Shown here piece after piece: positions 15,605-21,469 of a DNA stretch of 48,813 nucleotides. Within the stretch, counting starts at the first letter, position 1, and each line of letters begins with the position of its first letter. The DNA is from a virus: positions 1-48,813 of the IMG/VR virus record IMGVR_UViG_3300037847_001519; one strand, 5' to 3'. Below the pieces are notes generated by a model. That model was not told where the DNA came from, did no database searches, and worked only from the letters and a program-made list of their open reading frames with translations. The position numbers were made by a program, and so were the translations under genes.

Positions 15605-16274
15605 TGGATTTTTATTTGCTGATAACGAAGTTTATGTAGATCAAGTCGGTGCAACATTAAACCTTGATATAGAACAGCTTGGCTCTAACAACATTATTGG
15701 TGGTAGTGATGCTGTTGCAGGTGGTATGACTGCATTAGACCTAGATGGTACAACAATGACACTAGACGTAAATCAAATTGGTGATAGTAACAAGTTTCTT
15801 GGTGATATTACCTCTGATACTTTTACTGGTTTCTTTGAATTTGATGGCGATTCTAACGTCTTTGATATACAAGTTGACCCAACCAATACCTATGGTGCTG
15901 ATAGTGGTAACTTTAATGTTGACGTAACAGGGGGTAGTAATACCTTTGAATTAAATGTGGCTACTGCTGACCTTGCAGGAACGCTTGACCTTGATTGGAT
16001 AATACAAGGTGATTCAAATGATCTTACATTCAATATTGACTATGATGGTGCAACCAATTATGTTGATATAGATGGAGATTCAAACACAATTAATTTTGAT
16101 GCAGATGGATATTCAGGTGGATATTTCTATTTGGATCAGACAGGTAATTCAAGAACATTTAACATAGATCAACAGAGTACCCTAGCCAGTGATTGGTTAC
16201 AAATTAATTCTAATGGCAACAATGGCACTATTTGTGTCAAACAAAATGATGGGGGAACAAGTACCTCGTGCTGA
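15573..16274 (+). CDS. curlin-repeat secreted protein (CsgA/CsgB-like)
   Basis: A 233-residue protein with a signal peptide (MKKCLMLFVVSGFLFA) followed by about nine curlin-like repeats. Each has the Q-x-G-x-x-N or G-D-S-N core flanked by alternating hydrophobic strands: EQLGSNN, NQIGDSN, FDGDSN, TGGSN, IQGDSN, IDGDSN, QTGNS. This is the cross-beta design of curli subunits, here with an acidic, aspartate-rich variant. It ends with a cysteine pair (TICVKQNDGGTSTSC). Encoded directly after CsgG, it is the obvious export substrate. The first 32 bases overlap the csgG end and the last 86 bases overlap the next gene. Whether it forms amyloid is inferred. Confidence 0.82.
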   Translation: MKKCLMLFVVSGFLFADNEVYVDQVGATLNLDIEQLGSNNIIGGSDAVAGGMTALDLDGTTMTLDVNQIGDSNKFLGDITSDTFTGFFEFDGDSNVFDIQVDPTNTYGADSGNFNVDVTGGSNTFELNVATADLAGTLDLDWIIQGDSNDLTFNIDYDGATNYVDIDGDSNTINFDADGYSGGYFYLDQTGNSRTFNIDQQSTLASDWLQINSNGNNGTICVKQNDGGTSTSC

Positions 16275-17298
16275 CGTAGGTAATGTATCTGAACTAAATG
16301 GTGTTGCTCGTATTGTACGAGATGAGCCAGTACAAGCATCGCTAGAAGCCAATATAAAGAGCTATGACACGTTAGAAACGTCTAATGGTCGTATGGGTAT
16401 CACTTTCCTAGATGATACACAGATAAGGCTTACAGAACACTCTCAGGTCTTGGTAGATGAATTTGTTTTTGACCCAAACCCTGATAATTCCAAGATGGCA
16501 CTTAATTTTGCCAAAGGCACTGCACGTTTTGTTACAGGCAAACTAGGGCTAGTACCTAAGAAAAACATAAAGATACGCACCAACAGTGCGACAATCGGTA
16601 TTAGGGGTACTGATTTTACAATCACAGTTAATGAAATAGGTGAATCATTAATTATCCTTTTACCTAACCTTGATGGCACAAGCAGTGGTGAAATAGAAGT
16701 AACTACAGCTATGGGTACAGTTTTGTTAAACAAGCCTTATGAATCTACAGTTACCACAGTCTTTGAAGCACCCCCAAGTAATCCTGTCATCTTAGATTTA
16801 ACCCTAGACATCATAGACAATATGCTTATTGTCAATCCACCTGAACGTGTAAGGGAAACCATAGAAGAAACCACGTCATCATCAAGCAATGTCTTAGATG
16901 TAGATTTTTTAGAGTTTGATGAATTGGATGCAGACTACTTTGCTAAAGATGAACTAGAGTTTACCGAACTAGATATTAACTATCTTGATGTTAATTTCTT
17001 TGAAGATTTGCTAAAGGTGATAGACGAATTAGACAAGTTAGCTGAAGATGATTTAGAGCAAGAACAGCAGATTACAAGGATTGTAGGTACAAAAGTCGGT
17101 CAAGACCCAACAACACAGATCATTACATTAGTACAAGGTGAAGTTATTAGCTTACGCAGAAAAGTTGAACAATCGGTACAAGTTGATTTAAACTCTAGTC
17201 AGGGATACACAGTTATCTTTATACAAGACGGTGTATCAAATACAATTAAGATTAATGGTGGTGGCGACTCAGTAATAAAAATTACACAAGGCTCATGA
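16189..17298 (+). CDS. secreted FecR-domain protein with C-terminal curlin-like repeat
   Basis: A 369-residue protein with an N-terminal signal (YKLILMATMALFVSNKMMG). Residues about 30-175 form a FecR domain: a GVARIVRDEPVQ strand, SYDTLETSNGRMGITFLDDTQIRL, FAKGTARFVTGK, then IRTNSATIGIRGTDFTI. Next is an acidic helical stretch (residues about 235-290) and, at the end, a single curlin-like repeat, Q346-x-G-x-x-N351, followed by beta strands (TIKINGGGDSVIKIT). FecR-type domains occur in cell-surface proteins as well as in signalling. With CsgG, CsgF and curlin neighbours, it may be a nucleator or anchor for the curlin-like fibre. That is inference. Its first 86 bases overlap the curlin gene. 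Confidence 0.8.
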   Translation: MIGYKLILMATMALFVSNKMMGEQVPRADVGNVSELNGVARIVRDEPVQASLEANIKSYDTLETSNGRMGITFLDDTQIRLTEHSQVLVDEFVFDPNPDNSKMALNFAKGTARFVTGKLGLVPKKNIKIRTNSATIGIRGTDFTITVNEIGESLIILLPNLDGTSSGEIEVTTAMGTVLLNKPYESTVTTVFEAPPSNPVILDLTLDIIDNMLIVNPPERVRETIEETTSSSSNVLDVDFLEFDELDADYFAKDELEFTELDINYLDVNFFEDLLKVIDELDKLAEDDLEQEQQITRIVGTKVGQDPTTQIITLVQGEVISLRRKVEQSVQVDLNSSQGYTVIFIQDGVSNTIKINGGGDSVIKITQGS

Positions 17299-17675
17299 AA
17301 ATAAACTTCATAATTATAGGTATATGTGCAACTGTTTTAGGTGGCAGTTTGCTATATATCAAATGGCTTCAAGCAGAAAATGAAACCCTAAGAGCAAACC
17401 AAGCAAAGCTAGAACAATCAATAGCAGACCAAAACGAGAGTATAAAAAATTATCTTGCAAATCAAAAACGTCAGACAGAGCAGATAACATTACTTGAAAC
17501 CCAACGCCAAGAAGCACAGAGAGAACTAAGTAAACTAAGAGATACATTTGCCAAACATGATATAGGAAAGTTGGCATTAGCAAAACCAAAGCTAATAGAA
17601 AACATAGTCAATAAAGGCACAAAAAAAGTTAAAGACGACATGATAGAACTTACTAAACCTGAACAATATGATTAG
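17295..17675 (+). CDS. i-spanin-like (Rz-like) membrane protein
   Basis: A 126-residue protein with an uncleaved N-terminal membrane anchor (INFIIIGICATVLGGSLLYI) and a long coiled coil rich in E, Q, K and R (residues about 25-85), ending in a charged basic tail. This is the topology of inner-membrane spanins. It overlaps the FecR-domain gene by four bases and the next lipoprotein gene by eight, matching the common Rz/Rz1 pair arrangement. Spanin pairs fuse inner and outer membranes in the last step of lysis. Confidence 0.72.
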   Translation: MKINFIIIGICATVLGGSLLYIKWLQAENETLRANQAKLEQSIADQNESIKNYLANQKRQTEQITLLETQRQEAQRELSKLRDTFAKHDIGKLALAKPKLIENIVNKGTKKVKDDMIELTKPEQYD

Positions 17676-18048
17676 ATATCTACCAATTTTATTTCTTACC
17701 TTGACAGGTTGCTCCCTACTTACAAGCCAAACTAAACCTGTTGAGGTAAGAACTATTGCTGAACCTGCACCTATGTTTCACCCACCCATGCCATTGGAAT
17801 TGCAACTCAAAGATATTGAATGGACAATTCTTACTCCTCAAACAATGGGCGATTTATTGGATGATATAGAGGGGGGTTCAGCAGTACCTACTGCATACTA
17901 TGCTTTAACATCACAAGGCTATCAAAACCTTTCAGAAAACACTGCAGAAAATAAAAGATACATCAGAGATGTCATTGCAGTAGTCAAATATTATCGGTCT
18001 TTAGACGATAAAGAAGAGCCAAAAGAAACTAGACAAGAAGAAAACTAG
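17668..18048 (+). CDS. o-spanin-like lipoprotein
   Basis: A 126-residue lipoprotein with signal MIRYLPILFLTLTGC and a canonical lipobox (LTGC, cysteine 15). A proline-rich stretch follows (AEPAPMFHPPMPLEL), as in many o-spanins. The second half contains TAYYALTSQGYQNLSENTAEN and a helix ending VVKYYRS, a conserved pattern in marine phage lysis regions. It follows the i-spanin-like gene with an eight-base overlap. Together they would span the periplasm. The lipoprotein character itself indicates a Gram-negative host. Confidence 0.72.
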   Translation: MIRYLPILFLTLTGCSLLTSQTKPVEVRTIAEPAPMFHPPMPLELQLKDIEWTILTPQTMGDLLDDIEGGSAVPTAYYALTSQGYQNLSENTAENKRYIRDVIAVVKYYRSLDDKEEPKETRQEEN

Positions 18049-18062
18049 ACGATACTATCGGT

Positions 18063-18088
18063 AATAACTTTTATCTATAGGAGTTATT
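18063..18088 (+). promoter_or_regulatory. hairpin presenting the ribosome-binding site of the next gene
   Basis: AATAAC at 18063-18068 can pair with GTTATT at 18083-18088, placing the Shine-Dalgarno TAGGAG (18078-18083) in the loop and at the stem edge, just before the ATG at 18090. A second short palindrome, CGATACTATCG, lies at 18050-18060. Such a structure could modulate the timing of a lysis gene. The stem is short and AT-rich, so its stability is uncertain. Confidence 0.4.
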
Positions 18089-18089
18089 T

Positions 18090-18260
18090 ATGGATATGAT
18101 AATCAATTTAGTAAGCATGATTACTGTAATAGTAACTGTTGCTTCTATCATTGCTGCTGTTACTCCAACACCTAAAGACGATGAATGGATTGGTAAGTTA
18201 TATAAACTTGTTGATCTTGCAGCGTGTAATTGGGGTTTTGCAAAGGACAAAAGCAAATAA
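18090..18260 (+). CDS. small membrane protein, possible holin
   Basis: A 56-residue protein with one hydrophobic span (residues 4-24, IINLVSMITVIVTVASIIAAV), then P-T-P-K-D-D-E and a helix (WIGKLYKLVDLAACNWGFAKD). Small proteins with a membrane helix, a TPTPKDD turn and a C-terminal helix recur in marine phages near lysis genes. Here it sits between the spanin-like pair and the nuclease and lysozyme genes, so a holin role is plausible. The start is set by a strong TAGGAG seven bases upstream. Confidence 0.6.
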   Translation: MDMIINLVSMITVIVTVASIIAAVTPTPKDDEWIGKLYKLVDLAACNWGFAKDKSK

Positions 18261-18284
18261 GATTAGTGCATTAGCACACTTACT

Positions 18285-18665
18285 ATGACTGACTCAGTAA
18301 TTCCATTTGTATACGAAGCCGAACTAGACAGGGTTGTTGATGGCGATACCATTGATGTAATACTTGATCTTGGTTTTAATGTTAAGTTGCATAAACAAAG
18401 ATGCAGATTAGCAGGTATAGATACTCCTGAATCTCGTACAAGAGATTTAGAAGAGAAGAAACTAGGCTTGGCAGCCAAAGCAAGACTGCAGGAGTTATGT
18501 CATGGTAAATTCAAAATACAATCGCTAGGTAAAGGAAAGTATGGCAGAATATTAGCAATACCTTTCACAGAAGATGGTCAAAATATTTGCGAAATACTTA
18601 AAAAAGAAGGTCACGCAGTTGAATATTGGGGTGGCAAGAAAACCAAAATATGGGGGGGATACTAA
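18285..18665 (+). CDS. thermonuclease-like (SNase fold) nuclease
   Basis: A 126-residue protein with the staphylococcal-nuclease fold: V-V-D-G-D-T-I-D-V (D19, D21), C-R-L-A-G-I-D-T-P-E (R41, D46, E49) and K-Y-G-R (R88). These match the calcium ligands and catalytic Arg35, Glu43 and Arg87 of the family with correct spacing. It has no signal peptide, so it would act in the cytoplasm, perhaps in degrading host DNA or RNA, unless it is released on lysis. It lies between a possible holin and the lysozyme gene. Confidence 0.88.
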   Translation: MTDSVIPFVYEAELDRVVDGDTIDVILDLGFNVKLHKQRCRLAGIDTPESRTRDLEEKKLGLAAKARLQELCHGKFKIQSLGKGKYGRILAIPFTEDGQNICEILKKEGHAVEYWGGKKTKIWGGY

Positions 18666-18666
18666 T

Positions 18667-19110
18667 ATGGTTATATCAGACGAAGGTGTTGCCTTAGTAA
18701 AAAAGTTTGAAGGGTGTAAATTAGAAGCCTATAAATGTGCTGCAGGTGTTTGGACTATTGGTTATGGTTCTACCAAAGGTGTGCAGAAAGGTGATGTATG
18801 GTCGCAAACAAAAGCAGAAATGATGCTTGAAGAAGAACTGTACGACTTTGCACAACAAGTAGATGAATTGGTAACTGTTCCACTAAATCAATGTCAAGCT
18901 GATGCACTTATCTCTTGGACATTTAATTTAGGTGCAACTAACTTATCTAAGAGTACATTGCTAAAAGTCCTTAATAGTGGCTCGTATGACGATGTACCTG
19001 CGCAGATTAAAAGATGGAATAAGGCTAATGGTAAGGTACTAGAAGGACTCGTTAGACGACGAGAGGCAGAAGCGTTGCTTTTTGAAGGCAAGGAATGGGA
19101 ACACGTCTAA
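18667..19110 (+). CDS. endolysin, phage-type lysozyme (GH24)
   Basis: A 147-residue muramidase of the T4/lambdoid lysozyme family. The catalytic triad is visible with exact family spacing: E15 (FEG), C24 (in place of the aspartate) and T30 (WTIGYG), the E-C-T version seen in many phage endolysins. Later motifs are PLNQCQADALISWTFNLG, LLKVLN and GLVRRREAEALLF. It has no signal sequence, so it needs a holin or other pore to reach the wall. I chose the ATG at 18667; the frame extends upstream to an ATG at 18574, but that part overlaps the nuclease and is not lysozyme-like. Confidence 0.9.
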   Translation: MVISDEGVALVKKFEGCKLEAYKCAAGVWTIGYGSTKGVQKGDVWSQTKAEMMLEEELYDFAQQVDELVTVPLNQCQADALISWTFNLGATNLSKSTLLKVLNSGSYDDVPAQIKRWNKANGKVLEGLVRRREAEALLFEGKEWEHV

Positions 19111-19337
19111 TGGCATTGTCCAAAACACAGAACAAAAGGCTAGGTGGCATTTTAACAGTTATGTTCAAAGAAGAACTGCCACAGGACGTAGAACAACAAT
19201 TAGTACAAGAGGGGTTTGTAGAAAAAAATGATTCTGATATTCAACTCACAGATAAAGGAATTGATGAAAAAAACCGACTCTGTACTCTTGCAGGACTTAA
19301 TATCAAATATTCTAGCGAAAGAAAAAAAGAGGACTGA
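19110..19337 (+). CDS. small hypothetical protein after the lysozyme
   Basis: A 75-residue protein starting on the last base of the lysozyme stop (TAATG). The sequence (LSKTQNKRLGGILTVMFKEELPQDVEQQLVQEGFV, then QLTDKGIDEKNRL) looks like a small winged-helix-like fold of the 'L-T-D-K-G' type, where a strand pair follows two helices. It has no membrane segment. Function unknown. It overlaps the next small gene by one base (TGATG), so the three genes form a coupled set. Confidence 0.65.
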   Translation: MALSKTQNKRLGGILTVMFKEELPQDVEQQLVQEGFVEKNDSDIQLTDKGIDEKNRLCTLAGLNIKYSSERKKED

Positions 19338-19495
19338 TGTACCTAATGTCGCAATGTCAAAACTGCGAGAAGAAGAAATTAGATTGTACATGCGCAGGAA
19401 GCAAAGGTCTGTTTTGGGAAGAAACAACCAAGAAGTTTTACACTTGGATAGAATTAAGAGAATTTTATAAAAAAAAGGCTAAGAATAAATCCTAG
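19337..19495 (+). CDS. small zinc-ribbon-like protein
   Basis: A 52-residue protein coupled to its upstream neighbour by a TGATG overlap. It contains C7-x2-C10 and C17-x-C19 within a lysine-rich segment, which could bind one zinc ion, and then an aromatic/charged helix (FWEETTKKFYTWIELREFY). Its end runs into the terminator hairpin. I prefer this frame to the alternative frame covering 19264-19470 because of the stop-start coupling and the ordered cysteines. Function unknown; it is the last gene of the rightward late transcript. Confidence 0.62.
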   Translation: MYLMSQCQNCEKKKLDCTCAGSKGLFWEETTKKFYTWIELREFYKKKAKNKS

Positions 19496-19500
19496 CCTTT
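19474..19500 (-). terminator. bidirectional terminator between late and early blocks
   Basis: AAAGGCTA at 19474-19481 pairs with TAGCCTTT at 19493-19500. Read on the minus strand, the stem is followed by a run of T residues (the AT-rich stretch 19466-19476 on plus), a good rho-independent terminator for the leftward genes. On the plus strand the stem lies at the end of the last late gene and could also stop rightward transcription. A smaller stem AGGTGA/TCACCT follows at 19502-19517. Confidence 0.75.
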
Positions 19501-19531
19501 AAGGTGATAAATCACCTGCCCAAGTATGAAG

Positions 19532-19723
19532 CTACAGTATATCAGTTTTTACTTTCTTTGTTTCTTTTCTACCTGATAAATATACGACTTGTGTAAACTC
19601 AATACGTTTACCATTTTCTAACCTAGATTCGTAATAATGGTATTCAACCATCTTATCTAGTTCTTCGTCAGTTAATTGTTGCTTTCTTATTTCAAGCATT
19701 GATCTTGTATATGGATATGCCAT
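19532..19723 (-). CDS. small hypothetical protein
   Basis: A 63-residue basic protein (MAYPYTRSMLEIRKQQLTDEELDKMVEYHYYESR, then RIEFTQVVYLSGRKETKK), one helical half and one beta half. It is the last gene of the leftward early block, just before the terminator. An upstream in-frame ATG at 19744 would add seven residues; I chose 19723 because an AAGGCGG ribosome-binding-like sequence lies 9-15 bases upstream. No family recognised. Confidence 0.55.
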   Translation of the reverse strand: MAYPYTRSMLEIRKQQLTDEELDKMVEYHYYESRLENGKRIEFTQVVYLSGRKETKKVKTDIL

Positions 19724-19765
19724 TTTATAATACCGCCTTATCATTTTTTTTACTCACGTTATACA

Positions 19766-19909
19766 TTATTTACCCCACTTACATTTAATAATATCTTCTT
19801 TAATATTATGGTGTGTTTCTCTCCAAGAATTAGCCATGACTACAAATATACCTGCAATATTTGCAAGTAAAAATATTCCTAGCACAATAAAAATAATATT
19901 AATAATCAT
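19766..19909 (-). CDS. small membrane protein
   Basis: A 47-residue protein whose first half is a strong hydrophobic helix (IINIIFIVLGIFLLANIAGIFVV), followed by a short charged cytoplasmic or periplasmic tail ending CKWGK. Its ATG overlaps the end of the upstream gene by 11 bases, in the compact style of this block. Single-span micro-proteins like this are common in phage early regions, where they may act on host membrane proteins. That role is speculation. Confidence 0.55.
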   Translation of the reverse strand: MIINIIFIVLGIFLLANIAGIFVVMANSWRETHHNIKEDIIKCKWGK

Positions 19910-20198
19910 GATATTTTTGTTCTTCTAATTGAGAGAGATCACCTTCAGATAAAATATCCTCATCTTTATTGTCCTTATAACTTTGCAAAGCATCATCAAG
20001 AATTGGCTTGACAGATTGATAAGCCTTTTGTTTATCATCTGCAATACTACCTGAACAATGCATAGCGGCATAACTAAAAACTTTCCTTAATTTATTACAC
20101 AATACCATTCTCAAGTATTTATCTTGTTCATCAAGCATTTCTTCATCAATTTCAGATAATACTTGTTGTGTTAGTTTTACCAAATTTTCTTTATTCAT
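19899..20198 (-). CDS. hypothetical helical protein
   Basis: A 99-residue protein from the ATG at 20198 (MNKENLVKLTQQVLSEIDEEMLDEQDKYL). It is largely helical and acidic, with a cysteine-containing middle (VFSYAAMHCSGSIADDKQ) and an acidic end. The frame is open for 21 more codons upstream, but that part overlaps another gene. It starts inside the last codons of the upstream gene (eight-base overlap). No family recognised. Confidence 0.6.
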   Translation of the reverse strand: MNKENLVKLTQQVLSEIDEEMLDEQDKYLRMVLCNKLRKVFSYAAMHCSGSIADDKQKAYQSVKPILDDALQSYKDNKDEDILSEGDLSQLEEQKYHDY

Positions 20199-20355
20199 CT
20201 TTTGTAATATCAATGTCTTTGTATAGAATTTTGCTTTTAAAGTTATGCTCATCAATAGCATCTTTAACCAAGCTAATTAACTCATCATATTCAGGATAAT
20301 GGTCAATATCAACTTTGATTTTAACCTCTAATTCCATGTCAGCTGTTCTTATCAT
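20191..20355 (-). CDS. small hypothetical protein
   Basis: A 54-residue protein with a good ribosome-binding site (GGAGATATAAG then ATG). The sequence (MELEVKIKVDIDHYPEYDELISLVKDAI) is a strand followed by a helix and ends with a second strand (FKSKILYKDIDI), a small alpha/beta unit. It overlaps both neighbours by a few bases, which supports it as a real member of this operon. Function unknown. Confidence 0.6.
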   Translation of the reverse strand: MIRTADMELEVKIKVDIDHYPEYDELISLVKDAIDEHNFKSKILYKDIDITKDE

Positions 20356-20564
20356 CTTATATCTCCTACTATTTTTTTAATTTCAAAGTCATACCACTGC
20401 ATGACTTCATATTTACACTTATCCCAATCTGCAGAAAATAACTCTGATATTTTTTGTACTGCATCTTGGTAACCATATTCATCAACAAACTCAACAAAAT
20501 TATGTTTTATGCAACTCAATGTTAGTTGGCTAATGACCTCTGTAGATTTTATACCTTTATTCAT
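20352..20564 (-). CDS. small hypothetical protein
   Basis: A 70-residue helical protein (TEVISQLTLSCIKHNFVEFVDEYGYQDAVQKISELF, then WDKCKYEVMQWYDFEIKKIV) behind an AAGGAAA ribosome-binding site. The repeated aromatic/acidic helix pattern resembles many uncharacterised phage early proteins. The stop overlaps the next start by four bases. No family recognised. Confidence 0.6.
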   Translation of the reverse strand: MNKGIKSTEVISQLTLSCIKHNFVEFVDEYGYQDAVQKISELFSADWDKCKYEVMQWYDFEIKKIVGDIR

Positions 20565-20719
20565 CTTTTTATTTCCTTGTAATGTGATGTTATGTTGTTA
20601 TCTAAATAACACTCAACTCTGTTTTGGGCATCTAATAAATTATCAAATGTTCTTACAAGTTTGTGTTCCCCATACCTACCGATATGAGGAAACCAAACAT
20701 ACACTTCATACTGAATCAT
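20561..20719 (-). CDS. small hypothetical protein
   Basis: A 52-residue protein (MIQYEVYVWFPHIGRYGEHKLVRTFDNLLDAQNRVE). A beta hairpin is followed by a helix (FDNLLDAQNRVECYLDNN), a layout reminiscent of small phage proteins with a strand and a 'D-A-x-x-R' helix. The stop overlaps the next start (ATGA) and its own start overlaps the previous stop, so it is embedded in the operon. Function unknown. Confidence 0.58.
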   Translation of the reverse strand: MIQYEVYVWFPHIGRYGEHKLVRTFDNLLDAQNRVECYLDNNITSHYKEIKR

Positions 20720-21072
20720 GATAGAGGTATGAACTCCATATATGGTTCTTCAATATGATCTATTGGCATCCATTCAAGATGTTCTTCAATATCTTCAATG
20801 GTCTTAGGGCAATCAATTATATTACCTTCACCATCATTAGCAGATACTAAACATATGCCTGCATAAACTGCACCTAATTTAAAGTATCTTTGCTCAGTAG
20901 TTAATAAACCTTCATCATCTACAATTAGATCAACATTATTTCCAAGAGAAACAATATCTATTAATCTGCAATTCATGGTTTCACGAATCTCTGTAAGATC
21001 AGAAGTATTAACATCTATCTCATCAACAGTTTGTGTGAAAGGGTCTATCTTTATCATTCTTTTTAGTTTCAT
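20716..21072 (-). CDS. DUF3846-like protein
   Basis: A 118-residue protein from the ATG at 21072, set by an AGGAAATATT ribosome-binding site. The start (M-I-K-I-D-P-F, then VDEIDVNTSDLTEIRETMN), the central strand (NNVDLIVDDEGLLTTEQRYFKLG) and the late AGICLVSANDGEGN match the general pattern of DUF3846 proteins found in phages and plasmids, in which strand-loop-strand precedes an N-x-x-A/G region. The role of that family is unknown. The gene starts just beyond the terminator at 21089-21113. Confidence 0.55.
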   Translation of the reverse strand: MKLKRMIKIDPFTQTVDEIDVNTSDLTEIRETMNCRLIDIVSLGNNVDLIVDDEGLLTTEQRYFKLGAVYAGICLVSANDGEGNIIDCPKTIEDIEEHLEWMPIDHIEEPYMEFIPLS

Positions 21073-21088
21073 AATATTTCCTATAAAA

Positions 21089-21114
21089 AAAAGGCAGCTG
21101 TTATGCTGCCTTTT
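21089..21114 (-). terminator. rho-independent terminator embedded in a gene end
   Basis: AAAGGCAGC at 21090-21098 and GCTGCCTTT at 21105-21113 form a 9-bp stem with a six-base loop. On the minus strand it is followed by a T-rich stretch (the A-run at 21085-21091 on plus). The 5' arm is made of the last codons (K-A-A) of the ArdC-like gene and the loop contains its stop codon, so the terminator is part of the coding sequence. Confidence 0.82.
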
Positions 21115-21382
21115 GGTTAACTCTTTCAAGAATAGGTTTGACGTCAAATACATTAAAGTATTTTTTGACTTTAACCTTCTCACCAGTAGCTTTATCTTCT
21201 TCTTCTTTAAAGAAAAACAAAGTTGCACAAGCCTTTAGACCTTTAAGAGTCTTACCTGATACACCTTGGATTTTTAAAGCTTGTTTGAAAGTAACAAAGC
21301 TATCGTCCTCGTTGAAGCCTGCTTCTGACAGAATGTCAACGTTGGCTCCTGAGTAGTTATTTTGAGTTATATAATTTTTCAT
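21101..21382 (-). CDS. ArdC-N-like single-stranded DNA-binding domain protein
   Basis: A 93-residue protein from the ATG at 21382 (GGAGATAAC upstream). The pattern Y-x-G-x-N-V-D-I-L, then F-V-T-F-K-Q-A-L, a G-K-x-x-K-G-x-K-A stretch and an F-N-V-F-D-V end resembles the N-terminal ssDNA-binding domain of ArdC antirestriction proteins. The zinc-peptidase half of ArdC is missing, so this is a stand-alone domain. It is the first gene downstream of a strong leftward promoter and is followed by its own terminator, suggesting early and abundant expression. An antirestriction role is inferred. Confidence 0.62.
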   Translation of the reverse strand: MKNYITQNNYSGANVDILSEAGFNEDDSFVTFKQALKIQGVSGKTLKGLKACATLFFFKEEEDKATGEKVKVKKYFNVFDVKPILERVNQKAA

Positions 21383-21411
21383 GTTATCTCCTTTTATCAA
21401 ATTATGTATAC

Positions 21412-21440
21412 ATCTTAATTCCATTTTGGAATAAAGTAAA
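21412..21440 (-). promoter_or_regulatory. leftward promoter with operator in its spacer
   Basis: On the minus strand, TTTACT (21435-21440) and TAAGAT (21412-21417) are spaced 17 bp apart, and the ATG lies 30 bp from the -10. The spacer contains the perfect inverted repeat ATTCC-ATTTT-GGAAT (21418-21432 on plus). The same element recurs at 24156, 29111, 31003 and 36920, which suggests a common regulator. Confidence 0.7.
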
Positions 21441-21469
21441 CACTTTTTTAAGTTTTTTTTTATTTTTTT

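Noticed and set aside
16443-16733. 96-residue minus-strand frame inside the FecR-domain gene
   Set aside because: Antisense frame with no start context; the plus-strand FecR signature is clear.
18574-18666. Upstream extension of the lysozyme frame
   Set aside because: The added 31 residues overlap the nuclease gene and are not lysozyme-like, whereas the ATG at 18667 directly follows the nuclease stop and gives the normal family N-terminus.
19228-19470. 80-residue open frame on the plus strand
   Set aside because: It overlaps two stop-start coupled genes (19110-19337 and 19337-19495), has no ribosome-binding site and its composition does not fit; the coupled frames are better supported.
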